Shown here piece after piece: positions 1 through 6,630 of a stretch of 9,598 nt of DNA. Position 1 is the first letter of the stretch, and the number at the start of each line of letters is the position of its first letter. Position numbers and translations under genes: made by a program. The notes beneath the pieces are model-generated. The model made no database searches. It was not told the DNA's origin and worked only from the letters and a program-made list of their open reading frames with translations. The DNA is from JBEKZQ01 sp049509675 (GTDB lineage Bacteria > Planctomycetota > Planctomycetia > Pirellulales > Thermoguttaceae), in assembly GCA_049509675.1 (NCBI GenBank), contig JBEKZQ010000245.1, forward strand, positions 1 to 9,598, written 5' to 3'.

Positions 1-2731
1 CCAACTGCGCCACCAATTCGCCGAAGGCGGCGGCGATTTGTGCGTTGCCCTCGACCTCGGCCTCCTTCAAGGCCGTCTCGAAGGCCTTCCGCTCGTCCTC
101 GCTCAGGCTCATGCGGCGGGAGAACTTCTGCGTGTCGATCACGATCCCTTCCACGCCCGAGGGAACTTCCAGCGAATCGTTCTTCACGTCCTCGCCGGCG
201 CGGCCGAAAATGGCGTGCAGCAGCTTCTCTTCCGGCGTCAGCTCGGTCTTCGACTTGGGCGAGACCTTGCCCACCAACACGTCGCCCGGCCGGACGTACA
301 CGCCCACGCGCACGATGCCGGTCTCGTCCAGGTTGCGGAGCATCTTTTCGCTGACGTTGGGGATGTCGCGGGTGAACTCCTCGCGGCCCAGCTTGGTCTC
401 GCGGATCTCGATGTCGAACTCCTCGATGTGGATCGAGGTGTAGGTGTCGTTCTCCACCAACTCCTCGCTGATGATGATGGCGTCCTCGAAGTTGAAGCCG
501 TCCCAGGCCATGAAGGCCGCCAGGACGTTGCGGCCCAGGGCCAGCTCGCCCTGGTGCGTGGCGGCGCCGTCGGCGATCACCTGGCCCGCCTCGACCTTCT
601 GCCCCAGCGACACGATCGGCTTCTGGTTCTGGCAGGTCCGCTCGTTCAGCCCCACGAACTTCCGCAACTTGTAGACGTCGCTGCCGATCTCGATCCGCCG
701 GCCATCGACGTAGCTGACGCTCCCCTTGCTCAAGGCGCGGACGGGCATGCTGGAATTCCGAGCCACCTCGACTTCCATGCCCGTGGCCACCAGGGGCGGC
801 TCGGCCACCAACAGGGGCACCGCCTGCCGCTGCATGTTCGAACCCATCAAGGCGCGGTTGGCGTCGTCGTGCTCCAGGAAGGGGATCAGTCCCGCCGACA
901 CGCCCACCATCTGCGACGGGGCCACGTCGATGTACTGGATCTTGTCCGTCGCCACCATCTGGAAATCGCCGTGATAGCGGGCGATGATCGTGTCACCCAT
1001 CAGCCGGCCGTGCTCCATCAGCGCGTCGGCCGGGGCCAGGATCGCTTCGTGCTCCTGGTCCGCCCGCAACCACTCGACCTCTTCGGTCAGCTTGCCGTTC
1101 TTCATCTTCTGATAGGGAGTGACCAGGAAGCCGTAATTGTCCACGCCCGCATAGATCGCCAGGCTGGAGATCAAACCGATGTTCGTGCCTTCGGGGGTCT
1201 CGATGGGGCAGATGCGGCCGTAGTGCGAAATATGCACGTCGCGGACTTCGAACCCGGCCCGCTTGCGGTTCAGACCGCCCGGGCCCAAGGCCGACAAGCG
1301 CCGCTCGTGCGTCAACATCGACAACGGGTTGGTCTGGTCCACCACCTGCGACAGTTCGCCGCGGCCGAAGAAGTACTCGATGGCCGCCGAAATGCTCTTG
1401 GGGTTGACCAGGCTGCGGGGCGTCATGTCGGCCACGTCCTTCAGGCTCATGCGCTCCTGCACCGTGCGGCGGAGCTTCAGAAATCCCTTCCGCAGTTCGT
1501 CGCTGGCCAACTCGTCGATGGTCCGCAGACGCCGGTTGCCCAAGTGGTCGATGTCGTCGATCTCGGCCGACGCGTCGTTGGCCCGCAAACGCACGAGGTA
1601 CTTGATGGCCGCGATCAAGTCGTCGGGCCGCAGCGTCATCTCCTCCTCGGGGATGTCCAGGTTGAGCTTGCGGTTGAGGCGGAAACGGCCCACGCGGCCC
1701 AGGCGGTAGCGGTTCGTGTCGTAGAACTTCTCGAAGAACAGGGCCTTGGCCTTTTCCAGTTGCGGCGGATTGCCCGGACGCAGCCGCTGGTAAATCCGCA
1801 GCAGGGCCTCTTCGTGGCTCCCGGTGGCGTCGTCGGTGAGCGAATTCAGCAGCAGCGGGTTCTTCGGATCGGCCATTACCTCGACTTCCGTCAGGCCGGA
1901 GGTGCAGATCGTCTCGGCCGCATTCTTGGTGATCTTCTGGCCGCCTTCGACCAGGACCTCGCCCGCCCGGGAACTCTCGGCCGGATAGACGACGTCGCCG
2001 ACCGCCAGCTTGCCTTCGAGCTTCACGGCGCTGCGGCCGTCGACGACCTTGATCTTTTCGGTGTCGTAGAACACGCGCAACAGCGCGGCGTCCTCGCCGT
2101 ACTTGGGGGCCATCGCCCGCAACAACGTCATGATGGAGAACTTGCCGCTCTGGTCGATGCGGACCGCCAGGCTCTCCTTGCGGGTGACGTTCAGTTCGAT
2201 CCAGCTACCGCGTTCGGGAATAATGCGGCAACTGTGCAGGCGGCGCTCGCCCACGCCCTCGACTTCCATGACGAAGTCCACGCCGGGGCTGCGGTGCAAC
2301 TGGCTGACCACGACGCGCTCGGCCCCGTTGATGATGAACTCGCCGCCGCCGAGCATGATGGGGATATCGCCCAGGTAGACCTCCTCTTCGACCGGCTGCT
2401 CCTTGGTCAAGCGCAGCCAGACTTTGAAGGGGCGACCGTAGGTCAGCCGGAGCTGGCGGCATTCGTCGGGCTCGTAGCGCGGCTTGCCCAACTCATAGCG
2501 GAGATATTCCACCCGCACCGTCTTGTCGTAGCTTTCCACGGGGAAGATTTCCCGCAGTACCGCCTCGATGCCCTGGTTCTGCCGCTTCTGCCAGGGGATC
2601 GCGCGCTGCAAGAAGGCCTCGTAACTGCGGGTTTGGATCTCGGTCAGGTCGGGGATCGAATAGGGCAATCGCTGGCTGCCGAAGCGGCGAATTTCTTTCG
2701 GCTGCAAGCGACGATGAGCGGTGGTAGCCAT
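1..2731 (-). CDS. rpoB: RNA polymerase beta subunit, partial (first 910 codons)
   Basis: Encodes the beta subunit of RNA polymerase, which with beta' forms the catalytic core. Translation from ATG at 2731 gives MATTAHRRLQPKEIRRFGSQ and stays open to the left edge, so the C-terminal part (usually a few hundred more residues) and rpoC lie outside. An AAGGTG Shine-Dalgarno sequence lies about 7 nt before the ATG. Recognisable parts are the protrusion and lobe in the first 400 residues, the rifampicin-cluster/fork region at about 456-485 (LSQVVDQTNPLS, THERRLSALGPGG), CPIETPEGTNIGL shortly after, WDGFNFEDAIIISE, and SEKMLRNLDETGIVRVG near the window end. The last visible residues (FSRRMSLSEDERKAFE) enter the region where lineage-specific insertions occur. 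Numbering runs about 51 residues behind E. coli at the rifampicin cluster. A 334-bp gap with an attenuator-like hairpin separates it from rplL. Identity is certain. Confidence 0.98.
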   Translation of the reverse strand, partial: MATTAHRRLQPKEIRRFGSQRLPYSIPDLTEIQTRSYEAFLQRAIPWQKRQNQGIEAVLREIFPVESYDKTVRVEYLRYELGKPRYEPDECRQLRLTYGRPFKVWLRLTKEQPVEEEVYLGDIPIMLGGGEFIINGAERVVVSQLHRSPGVDFVMEVEGVGERRLHSCRIIPERGSWIELNVTRKESLAVRIDQSGKFSIMTLLRAMAPKYGEDAALLRVFYDTEKIKVVDGRSAVKLEGKLAVGDVVYPAESSRAGEVLVEGGQKITKNAAETICTSGLTEVEVMADPKNPLLLNSLTDDATGSHEEALLRIYQRLRPGNPPQLEKAKALFFEKFYDTNRYRLGRVGRFRLNRKLNLDIPEEEMTLRPDDLIAAIKYLVRLRANDASAEIDDIDHLGNRRLRTIDELASDELRKGFLKLRRTVQERMSLKDVADMTPRSLVNPKSISAAIEYFFGRGELSQVVDQTNPLSMLTHERRLSALGPGGLNRKRAGFEVRDVHISHYGRICPIETPEGTNIGLISSLAIYAGVDNYGFLVTPYQKMKNGKLTEEVEWLRADQEHEAILAPADALMEHGRLMGDTIIARYHGDFQMVATDKIQYIDVAPSQMVGVSAGLIPFLEHDDANRALMGSNMQRQAVPLLVAEPPLVATGMEVEVARNSSMPVRALSKGSVSYVDGRRIEIGSDVYKLRKFVGLNERTCQNQKPIVSLGQKVEAGQVIADGAATHQGELALGRNVLAAFMAWDGFNFEDAIIISEELVENDTYTSIHIEEFDIEIRETKLGREEFTRDIPNVSEKMLRNLDETGIVRVGVYVRPGDVLVGKVSPKSKTELTPEEKLLHAIFGRAGEDVKNDSLEVPSGVEGIVIDTQKFSRRMSLSEDERKAFETALKEAEVEGNAQIAAAFGELVAQL

Positions 2732-3065
2732 AGCGGTTCACCTTTGCTAAGCGGAACAAGGAAAGGGCGAACGACAGGGAACAGGACACGAAGCGCGGTT
2801 GTCTCCGGCCTTGCGGAAATGCCAACGAAACGACGCAACCGAACGGGAGGTTTTGCCACGCGCGGCCAAGAATGATACCCGGCCGTTTCTTGGTGTTTCG
2901 GTTCGGATCATTCCAAGCCGTGCAAAGCAAAACGCCTCCCGCCCACCGTCGTGAGAAACCAACAATGAGATAATCAAGCCAACCTTCCCGCGCAAGAAAA
3001 CGTGCCTCCCCCTTTCGATGAGGGAGGTCCTGGGGGAGCATCCACGACGCGTGGCTTTTCGGACG
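2732..3065 (-). other. rplL-rpoB intergenic leader (334 bp), no gene seen
   Basis: This is the longest non-coding gap in the operon. It resembles the roughly 300-bp rplL-rpoB spacer of E. coli, which carries an attenuator and an RNase III site. Reading along the minus strand it holds a small hairpin with a 3-nt loop (3042-3054), the attenuator-like structure at 2994-3038, another hairpin with arms CCAAGAA/TTCTTGG (2866-2872 and 2887-2893, 14-nt loop), and the rpoB ribosome binding site. Minus-strand open frames here overlap rpoB out of frame, start at weak codons and resemble no family, so I do not call them genes. I see no convincing promoter. Confidence 0.6.
2994..3038 (-). terminator. Attenuator-like hairpins between rplL and rpoB
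   Basis: On the minus strand, CCTCCC (3022-3027 region) can pair with GGGAGG (3005-3010) around an 11-nt loop, followed 4 nt later by TTTTCTT (2994-3000). The same 3' arm can instead pair as CTCCCCC (3032-3038) with GGGGGAG (3006-3012), a 7-bp stem with a 19-nt loop. The two structures exclude each other. Position between the stalk genes and rpoB fits a partial terminator that lowers rpoBC expression relative to ribosomal proteins. Function is inferred from structure and position only. Confidence 0.5.
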
Positions 3066-3482
3066 CTACTTGATCGATACGGTAGCGCCGGCCTCTTCCA
3101 ACTCTTTCTTCAACTTCTCTGCGTCTTCCTTGGAGAGACCTTCTTTGACCTTGGCCGGAACGCCCTCGACCAGGTCCTTGGCCTCTTTCAAACCCAACGA
3201 CGTGGCGGCGCGCACCACCTTGATGACGCCGATCTTCTTGCCTTCGCCGTAGCCCTCGACCACGACGTCGAACTCGGTCTTCTCGGCAGCCGCCGGGGCA
3301 GCGCCGGCGCCATCCGTGGGGGCCGCCATCATCACCGCCCCGCCCGCCGCCGGCTCAATGCCATGCACGTCTTTCAGGTAGTCGCTCAGTTCCTTGGCCT
3401 CTTTCAAGGTCAGGCCCACAATTTTGTCGCCCAACTCCTTCGCTGTAGCGGAAAAAGTGCGGGTTGCTTCTGCTGTCGCCAT
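3066..3482 (-). CDS. rplL: 50S ribosomal protein L7/L12
   Basis: This is the multicopy stalk protein that recruits translational GTPases to the ribosome; dimers attach to L10 through the N-terminal domain. The product is 138 residues from the ATG, slightly longer than the usual 120-130. The N-terminal dimerisation/L10-binding segment is about residues 12-42, followed by an Ala/Gly/Pro-rich hinge (about 44-68) and the globular C-terminal domain (about 68-138) with the factor-binding region KIGVIKVVRAATSLGLKEAKDLVE. A GTG directly precedes the ATG in frame (3483-3485). I chose the ATG because the AGGA of GAGAAAGGA then lies 9 nt upstream, but the GTG would add only one residue. The stop is TAG. 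It lies 112 bp after rplJ, and a TATAAT in that gap may give it its own transcript, which would suit its higher copy number. Confidence 0.97.
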   Translation of the reverse strand: MATAEATRTFSATAKELGDKIVGLTLKEAKELSDYLKDVHGIEPAAGGAVMMAAPTDGAGAAPAAAEKTEFDVVVEGYGEGKKIGVIKVVRAATSLGLKEAKDLVEGVPAKVKEGLSKEDAEKLKKELEEAGATVSIK

Positions 3483-3551
3483 CACTCAGGGTCCTTTCTC
3501 ACCTTTGGGGGTCGCGACGCGGTTCTCCAAGCGACCGCGCCCGCCGACACA

Positions 3552-3557
3552 ATTATA
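3552..3557 (-). promoter_or_regulatory. Candidate -10 element (TATAAT) upstream of rplL
   Basis: A perfect TATAAT on the minus strand lies in the rplJ-rplL gap, about 70 nt before the rplL start, inside an AT-rich patch of an otherwise GC-rich window. No good -35 hexamer is seen 16-18 nt upstream and there is no extended TG motif. It is therefore only a candidate internal promoter for rplL. Confidence 0.3.
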
Positions 3558-3594
3558 TGTACTGCTTGAAAATCTGGGGGAATACTTGGGTTAG

Positions 3595-4215
3595 TTAGCC
3601 GGCCGGCGGAGCCTCTCCGCCTGCCACGGGAGCCGCCGCTGCCACGCTGCCCGCCGGCTCTGCCGGCGGCTCGCCGGCCGCTTCGGGGGCCGATTCCTCG
3701 CCACCCTCCGCCATCTTCTCGATCTGGCTGGCCAACGCTCCGCCGACCGCGATAAGTTGGCTGGACAACTTGGCGCCCGGGCCGAGGATCTGCCCCACGA
3801 GCAGGCTCAACTGCTCCGTGCGGCTGGGCCATTTACTCACCTCGACCACCTGCTCCGGCGTGAGTTGGGCGCCTTCCATGATGCCGCCGCGGGCCTGGAA
3901 CTTCGCGTATTGGGCGTCCTTGAGGATCCGCGTGATTTCCTTGGCCAGGCTGACGATGTCCTCGGCGCCCCAGCAGATCGCCGCCGTGCCGCAGACGCCG
4001 TCGAACATGCCGGCCAAAGGCGTTCCCGTGACCGCCAGGGCAGCCAGGCTGTTCTTCACCACCAGCACGTGAATATTCTTCTTCCGCAACGTCGACCGCA
4101 GGCGGGAGTTCGTGTTGGCGTTCAATCCGATCACGTTGACCAGCAAGGCGTCGGGCACGCCCAGCAATCGCTGGCGAAGGTGGTCGGCAATCAGGTTCTT
4201 CACGTACTTACTCAT
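3595..4215 (-). CDS. rplJ: 50S ribosomal protein L10 with acidic Ala/Pro tail
   Basis: Forms the base of the L7/L12 stalk: the N-terminal domain binds 23S rRNA together with L11, and a C-terminal helix carries L12 dimers. The product is 206 residues, against about 165-175 for typical L10. Residues 1-130 are the globular domain (MSKYVKNLIADHLRQ, VVKNSLAALA, FDGVCGTAAI, GGIMEGAQLTPEQV). Residues about 131-170 (RTEQLSLLVGQILGPGAKLS, LASQIEKMAEG) correspond to the L12-binding helix. Residues about 171-206 are an added low-complexity Glu/Ala/Pro/Gly tail of unknown role. The ATG at 4215 has no clear Shine-Dalgarno sequence. Only 46 nt separate it from rplA, ending in a 4-bp CGCC/GGCG hairpin and TTTTT. 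That is little room for a classical L10 autoregulatory leader. The stop is TAA. Confidence 0.96.
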   Translation of the reverse strand: MSKYVKNLIADHLRQRLLGVPDALLVNVIGLNANTNSRLRSTLRKKNIHVLVVKNSLAALAVTGTPLAGMFDGVCGTAAICWGAEDIVSLAKEITRILKDAQYAKFQARGGIMEGAQLTPEQVVEVSKWPSRTEQLSLLVGQILGPGAKLSSQLIAVGGALASQIEKMAEGGEESAPEAAGEPPAEPAGSVAAAAPVAGGEAPPAG

Positions 4216-4261
4216 GGCAAAAACGCCGCATGGGCGAGAAAATCAGTGCTCTGGGCTGGTA

Positions 4262-4942
4262 TCAATACCCCGAAATCCGAATCCCCGGGCTCATCGTCGC
4301 GCTGACGCAGATCCCCTTGACGTACTGCCCACGGACCGCGTTGGGCTTGATGTTGATCACGTGCTGGATGAAGGCCGTGATGTTCTCGGTCAACTTGTGG
4401 GCGTCGAAGCTGATCTTGCCCACCAGCGCGTGGACGTTGCCGCCGGCGTCGGTACGGAACTCGACCTTGCCGGCCTTGTACTCCTTGACCACTTTACCCA
4501 CGTCGGGCGTGACGGTGCCGGCGCGGGGCGAGGGCATCAGGCCGCGGGGGCCCAGCACCTTGCCCAGCGGGCCGACGATGCCCATCATGTCCGGGGCGGC
4601 AATGCACACGTCGAACTCGGTCCAGCCGCCCTTGATCTTCTCGGCCAATTCCGGCCCGCCCACCGTATCGGCGCCGGCCTCCTCGGCCTCCTCGACCTTG
4701 TCGCCCTTGGCGAATACGATCACCCGCAACGTCCGCCCAATCCCGTGCGGCAGCACGATCGACCCGCGCACCAACTGGTCGGCCTGCTTCGGATCGACCC
4801 CCAGCCGCACGGCGATCTCGACGCTCTGATCGAACTTGCGGGTATTGAAGGTCTTCAGCACCGCCACGGCCTCGCTGACCGGCACCGGCGCGGCGGGCAC
4901 CTTCTCCGACATCGACTTCATGCGTTTGGTTGCTTGCACCAT
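4262..4942 (-). CDS. rplA: 50S ribosomal protein L1
   Basis: L1 forms the mobile stalk at the ribosomal E site and in many bacteria represses its own operon by binding mRNA. The product is 226 residues from the ATG, a normal length. Features are the N-terminal domain I segment (FDQSVEIAVRLGVDPKQADQ, GSIVLPHGIGRTLRVIVFAKG) and the L1 signature PLGKVLGPRGLMPSPRAG followed by TVTPDVGK. The ATG (4940-4942) overlaps the rplK TGA as TGATG, indicating translational coupling, and GGAGGTG inside the rplK end lies 9 nt upstream. An in-frame GTG one codon earlier is possible and would change little. The first 10-12 residues (MVQATKRMKSMS) are basic and poorly conserved. The stop is followed by the short gap to rplJ. 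Confidence 0.97.
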   Translation of the reverse strand: MVQATKRMKSMSEKVPAAPVPVSEAVAVLKTFNTRKFDQSVEIAVRLGVDPKQADQLVRGSIVLPHGIGRTLRVIVFAKGDKVEEAEEAGADTVGGPELAEKIKGGWTEFDVCIAAPDMMGIVGPLGKVLGPRGLMPSPRAGTVTPDVGKVVKEYKAGKVEFRTDAGGNVHALVGKISFDAHKLTENITAFIQHVINIKPNAVRGQYVKGICVSATMSPGIRISGY

Positions 4943-5367
4943 CACTCGATCACCTCCAGGCCCATGCTGCGGGCCGTGCCTTCCACCAGGCGGCAGGCGT
5001 GCTCCAGGTCGCGGGCGTTGAGGTCGGCCATCTTGATCTTGCAGATTTCCGCCACCTGCGCGGCGGTCACCTTGCCCACCTTCTCCTTGTTGGGCACGCC
5101 CGAACCCTTGGCAATCCCGGCCGCCTGCTTCAACAAGGCCGAGGCCGGCGGGCTCTTGGTCACAAACTCGAAGGAGCGATCGTTGTAGACCTTGACCACG
5201 ACCGGGATCGGCATGCCCCCGGCTTCCTTCGTGCGGTCGTTGAACTGCGATACGAACTGACCCAGGTTGATGCCGAAGCGGCCCAACGCGGTGCCGACTG
5301 GAGGGGCCGGGGTGGCCTGGCCGCCGGGAACCTGGAACTTCACTTCACCCACTAGTTGTTTCGCCAT
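4942..5367 (-). CDS. rplK: 50S ribosomal protein L11
   Basis: L11 binds the GTPase-associated centre of 23S rRNA (helices 43/44) and takes part in factor turnover and stringent-response signalling. The product is 141 residues, the standard length. The N-terminal domain has APPVGTALGRFGINLGQFV, the central part FVTKSPPASALLKQAAGI, and the C-terminal RNA-binding domain KEKVGKVTAAQVAEICKIK ending in GTARSMGLEVIE. Position 26 is Thr where E. coli has Pro; this site has been linked to thiopeptide resistance. Only 3 nt separate the nusG stop from the ATG, so the ribosome binding site (a weak GAGG) is inside nusG. The stop TGA overlaps the rplA start. There is no intergenic room for an E. coli-type L1 operator. 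Confidence 0.98.
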   Translation of the reverse strand: MAKQLVGEVKFQVPGGQATPAPPVGTALGRFGINLGQFVSQFNDRTKEAGGMPIPVVVKVYNDRSFEFVTKSPPASALLKQAAGIAKGSGVPNKEKVGKVTAAQVAEICKIKMADLNARDLEHACRLVEGTARSMGLEVIE

Positions 5368-5370
5368 GAA

Positions 5371-6555
5371 CTATACCGCCTCGATCTGCCAGTATTCCAA
5401 TTCGACGGGAGTGGAGCGGCCGAAGATGTTGATCATCACCGTCACGCGGCCGTTGGTCTCGTCGATGTTTTCCACTTCCCCTTCGAAATTCTCGAACGTC
5501 CCTTCGTTGATTTTCACCCGCTCGCCGGTGGTGAACCCGATCTTCAGTTTCGGGGCCTTCTCGCTCTTTTCTTCCTGCTTGGCGCGGATCCGCGCCACCT
5601 CGTGCGGAAGCATCGGGGTGGGCCGCCCGGAGGCCCCCGTGAAATCGCCGATTCCCGGCGTGTCGCGCACCAGGAACCAGGTGTCCTCGGTAATCTCCAT
5701 TTGCACCACCAGGTAGCCCGGGTACAGCTTGCGCTTGATGACCCGTTTCTTGCCGCCCTTGAACTCGGTGACTTTCTCGGTAGGCACGATCACGTCGCCA
5801 AAATACTTTCCCAGGCCGGCCACCGCCACGCGGCGCAACAGGCCATCGCGAATCGTGTCCTCGCGGTTGCTCTGCACCTTGAGGATATACCAGTCCATGT
5901 TCGCCGACTTGGGCTCTTGCGGCTGGACCACCTCCGGCTCAACGGCTCGGGCACGCTTTGCCCGGGCCGGTTTCGCCGGCCGCTCCGAAACCGGCGGTTC
6001 GACAGCGATAGGCGATTCGACAGCGATAGGCGGTTCGATGGCGATAGGCGGTTCAACGGCGATGGGTGGTTCGACGGCGATTGGCGGTTCAACGGCGATT
6101 GGCGGTTCAACAGCGATAGGCGGTTCGACGGCGATAGGCGGTTCGACGGCGATAGGCGGTTCGACGGCGGCGGGCAGTTCGACAACGGCGGGCGGTTCGA
6201 CAGCGACAGGCGCTTCGACAGCGATAGGTGGTTCGACAGCGATAGGTGGTTCGACAGCGATAGGCGGTTCGATGGCGGCGGGCGGTTCGATGGCGGCGGG
6301 CGGGCGGTTGCTGGCGCCTGCCGGAGCAGAGGGCGAATCCCCTGTCTCCCCTGCCGAGAATCCTGCCGGAACCTCGACCGGCGCGGGTGTCGGCGGTTCG
6401 GCCGGGGGCACCGCCGACTGCTCCTGCGAAGAAGCCACCGACGGCGCCGGAGACTCGGCCGACTGCACGGTCGACTGCTGCGCGCCTTCCACGCCCGAGA
6501 CGGGCTCGGCAGATGGTCGCACCAGGTCGCTGATCGGGTCAAATTGGTCCGTCAC
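5371..6555 (-). CDS. nusG: Transcription termination/antitermination factor NusG with long N-terminal repeat extension
   Basis: NusG binds RNA polymerase through its NGN domain and links it to Rho or to ribosomal S10 through its KOW domain. The product is 394 residues; the usual length is about 175-200. The core starts near M220: the NGN domain (MDWYILKVQSNREDTIRDGL, VIVPTEKVTEFKGGKK, KLYPGYLVVQME, GFTGAS-like GDFTGASGRPTP) spans about 220-325 and the KOW domain (GERVKINEGTFENFEGEVE, MINIFGRSTPVELEYWQIE) about 340-394. Before it lie a Ser/Ala/Pro/Glu-rich stretch (1-84), 17 hexapeptide repeats around PPIAVE (85-186) and a basic linker (RPAKPARAKRARAV). The start is GTG at 6555 with only a weak, distant AGGGG; the next ATG in frame is M220, which lacks a Shine-Dalgarno sequence. 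The frame is continuously open, so I take the long form as real. The stop lies 3 nt before rplK. Confidence 0.93.
   Translation of the reverse strand: MTDQFDPISDLVRPSAEPVSGVEGAQQSTVQSAESPAPSVASSQEQSAVPPAEPPTPAPVEVPAGFSAGETGDSPSAPAGASNRPPAAIEPPAAIEPPIAVEPPIAVEPPIAVEAPVAVEPPAVVELPAAVEPPIAVEPPIAVEPPIAVEPPIAVEPPIAVEPPIAVEPPIAIEPPIAVESPIAVEPPVSERPAKPARAKRARAVEPEVVQPQEPKSANMDWYILKVQSNREDTIRDGLLRRVAVAGLGKYFGDVIVPTEKVTEFKGGKKRVIKRKLYPGYLVVQMEITEDTWFLVRDTPGIGDFTGASGRPTPMLPHEVARIRAKQEEKSEKAPKLKIGFTTGERVKINEGTFENFEGEVENIDETNGRVTVMINIFGRSTPVELEYWQIEAV
5998..6303 (-). repeat. 17 tandem 18-bp repeats inside nusG
   Basis: On the plus strand the unit is close to TTCGACAGCGATAGGCGG. There are 17 consecutive units without indels, each encoding a hexapeptide on the minus strand. 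From the left the peptides are SPIAVE, PPIAVE, PPIAIE, six PPIAVE, LPAAVE, PPAVVE, APVAVE, three PPIAVE and two PPAAIE. Adjacent identical units (8 and 9, 13 and 14, 16 and 17) suggest recent local duplication, while other units differ at third codon positions. A degenerate unit (PPVSE) follows at the core-proximal side. The 18-bp length keeps every frame open, which explains the long antisense frames here. Confidence 0.97.
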
Positions 6556-6630
6556 GCCGGTAACTACCCCTGTACGATGAAGCTGAGGATCGGGGCTTTC
6601 ATGCCGTCAGGCCGAAGCGTAAAGCCACCC

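Noticed and set aside
38..2875. 945-codon plus-strand open frame
   Set aside because: It is exactly antisense to rpoB, whose minus-strand product is unmistakable. GC-rich third positions leave the opposite strand open, and the translation resembles no family.
2493..3041. 182-codon minus-strand frame between rplL and rpoB
   Set aside because: It overlaps the first 80 codons of rpoB in another frame, covers the attenuator, and has no family resemblance.
5896..5898. M220 as the true NusG start
   Set aside because: It would give a standard-length protein, but there is no Shine-Dalgarno sequence before it and the upstream frame is long, stop-free and clearly shaped as protein. It remains a possible secondary start.
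5998..6303. CRISPR-like array
   Set aside because: The repeats are contiguous 18-bp units with no spacers, in frame within nusG.
6594..6626. Hairpin GGCTTT/AAAGCC in the secE-nusG gap as a terminator
   Set aside because: The stem is only 6 bp with a long loop and no U-run, and termination there would cut off nusG and the ribosomal genes.
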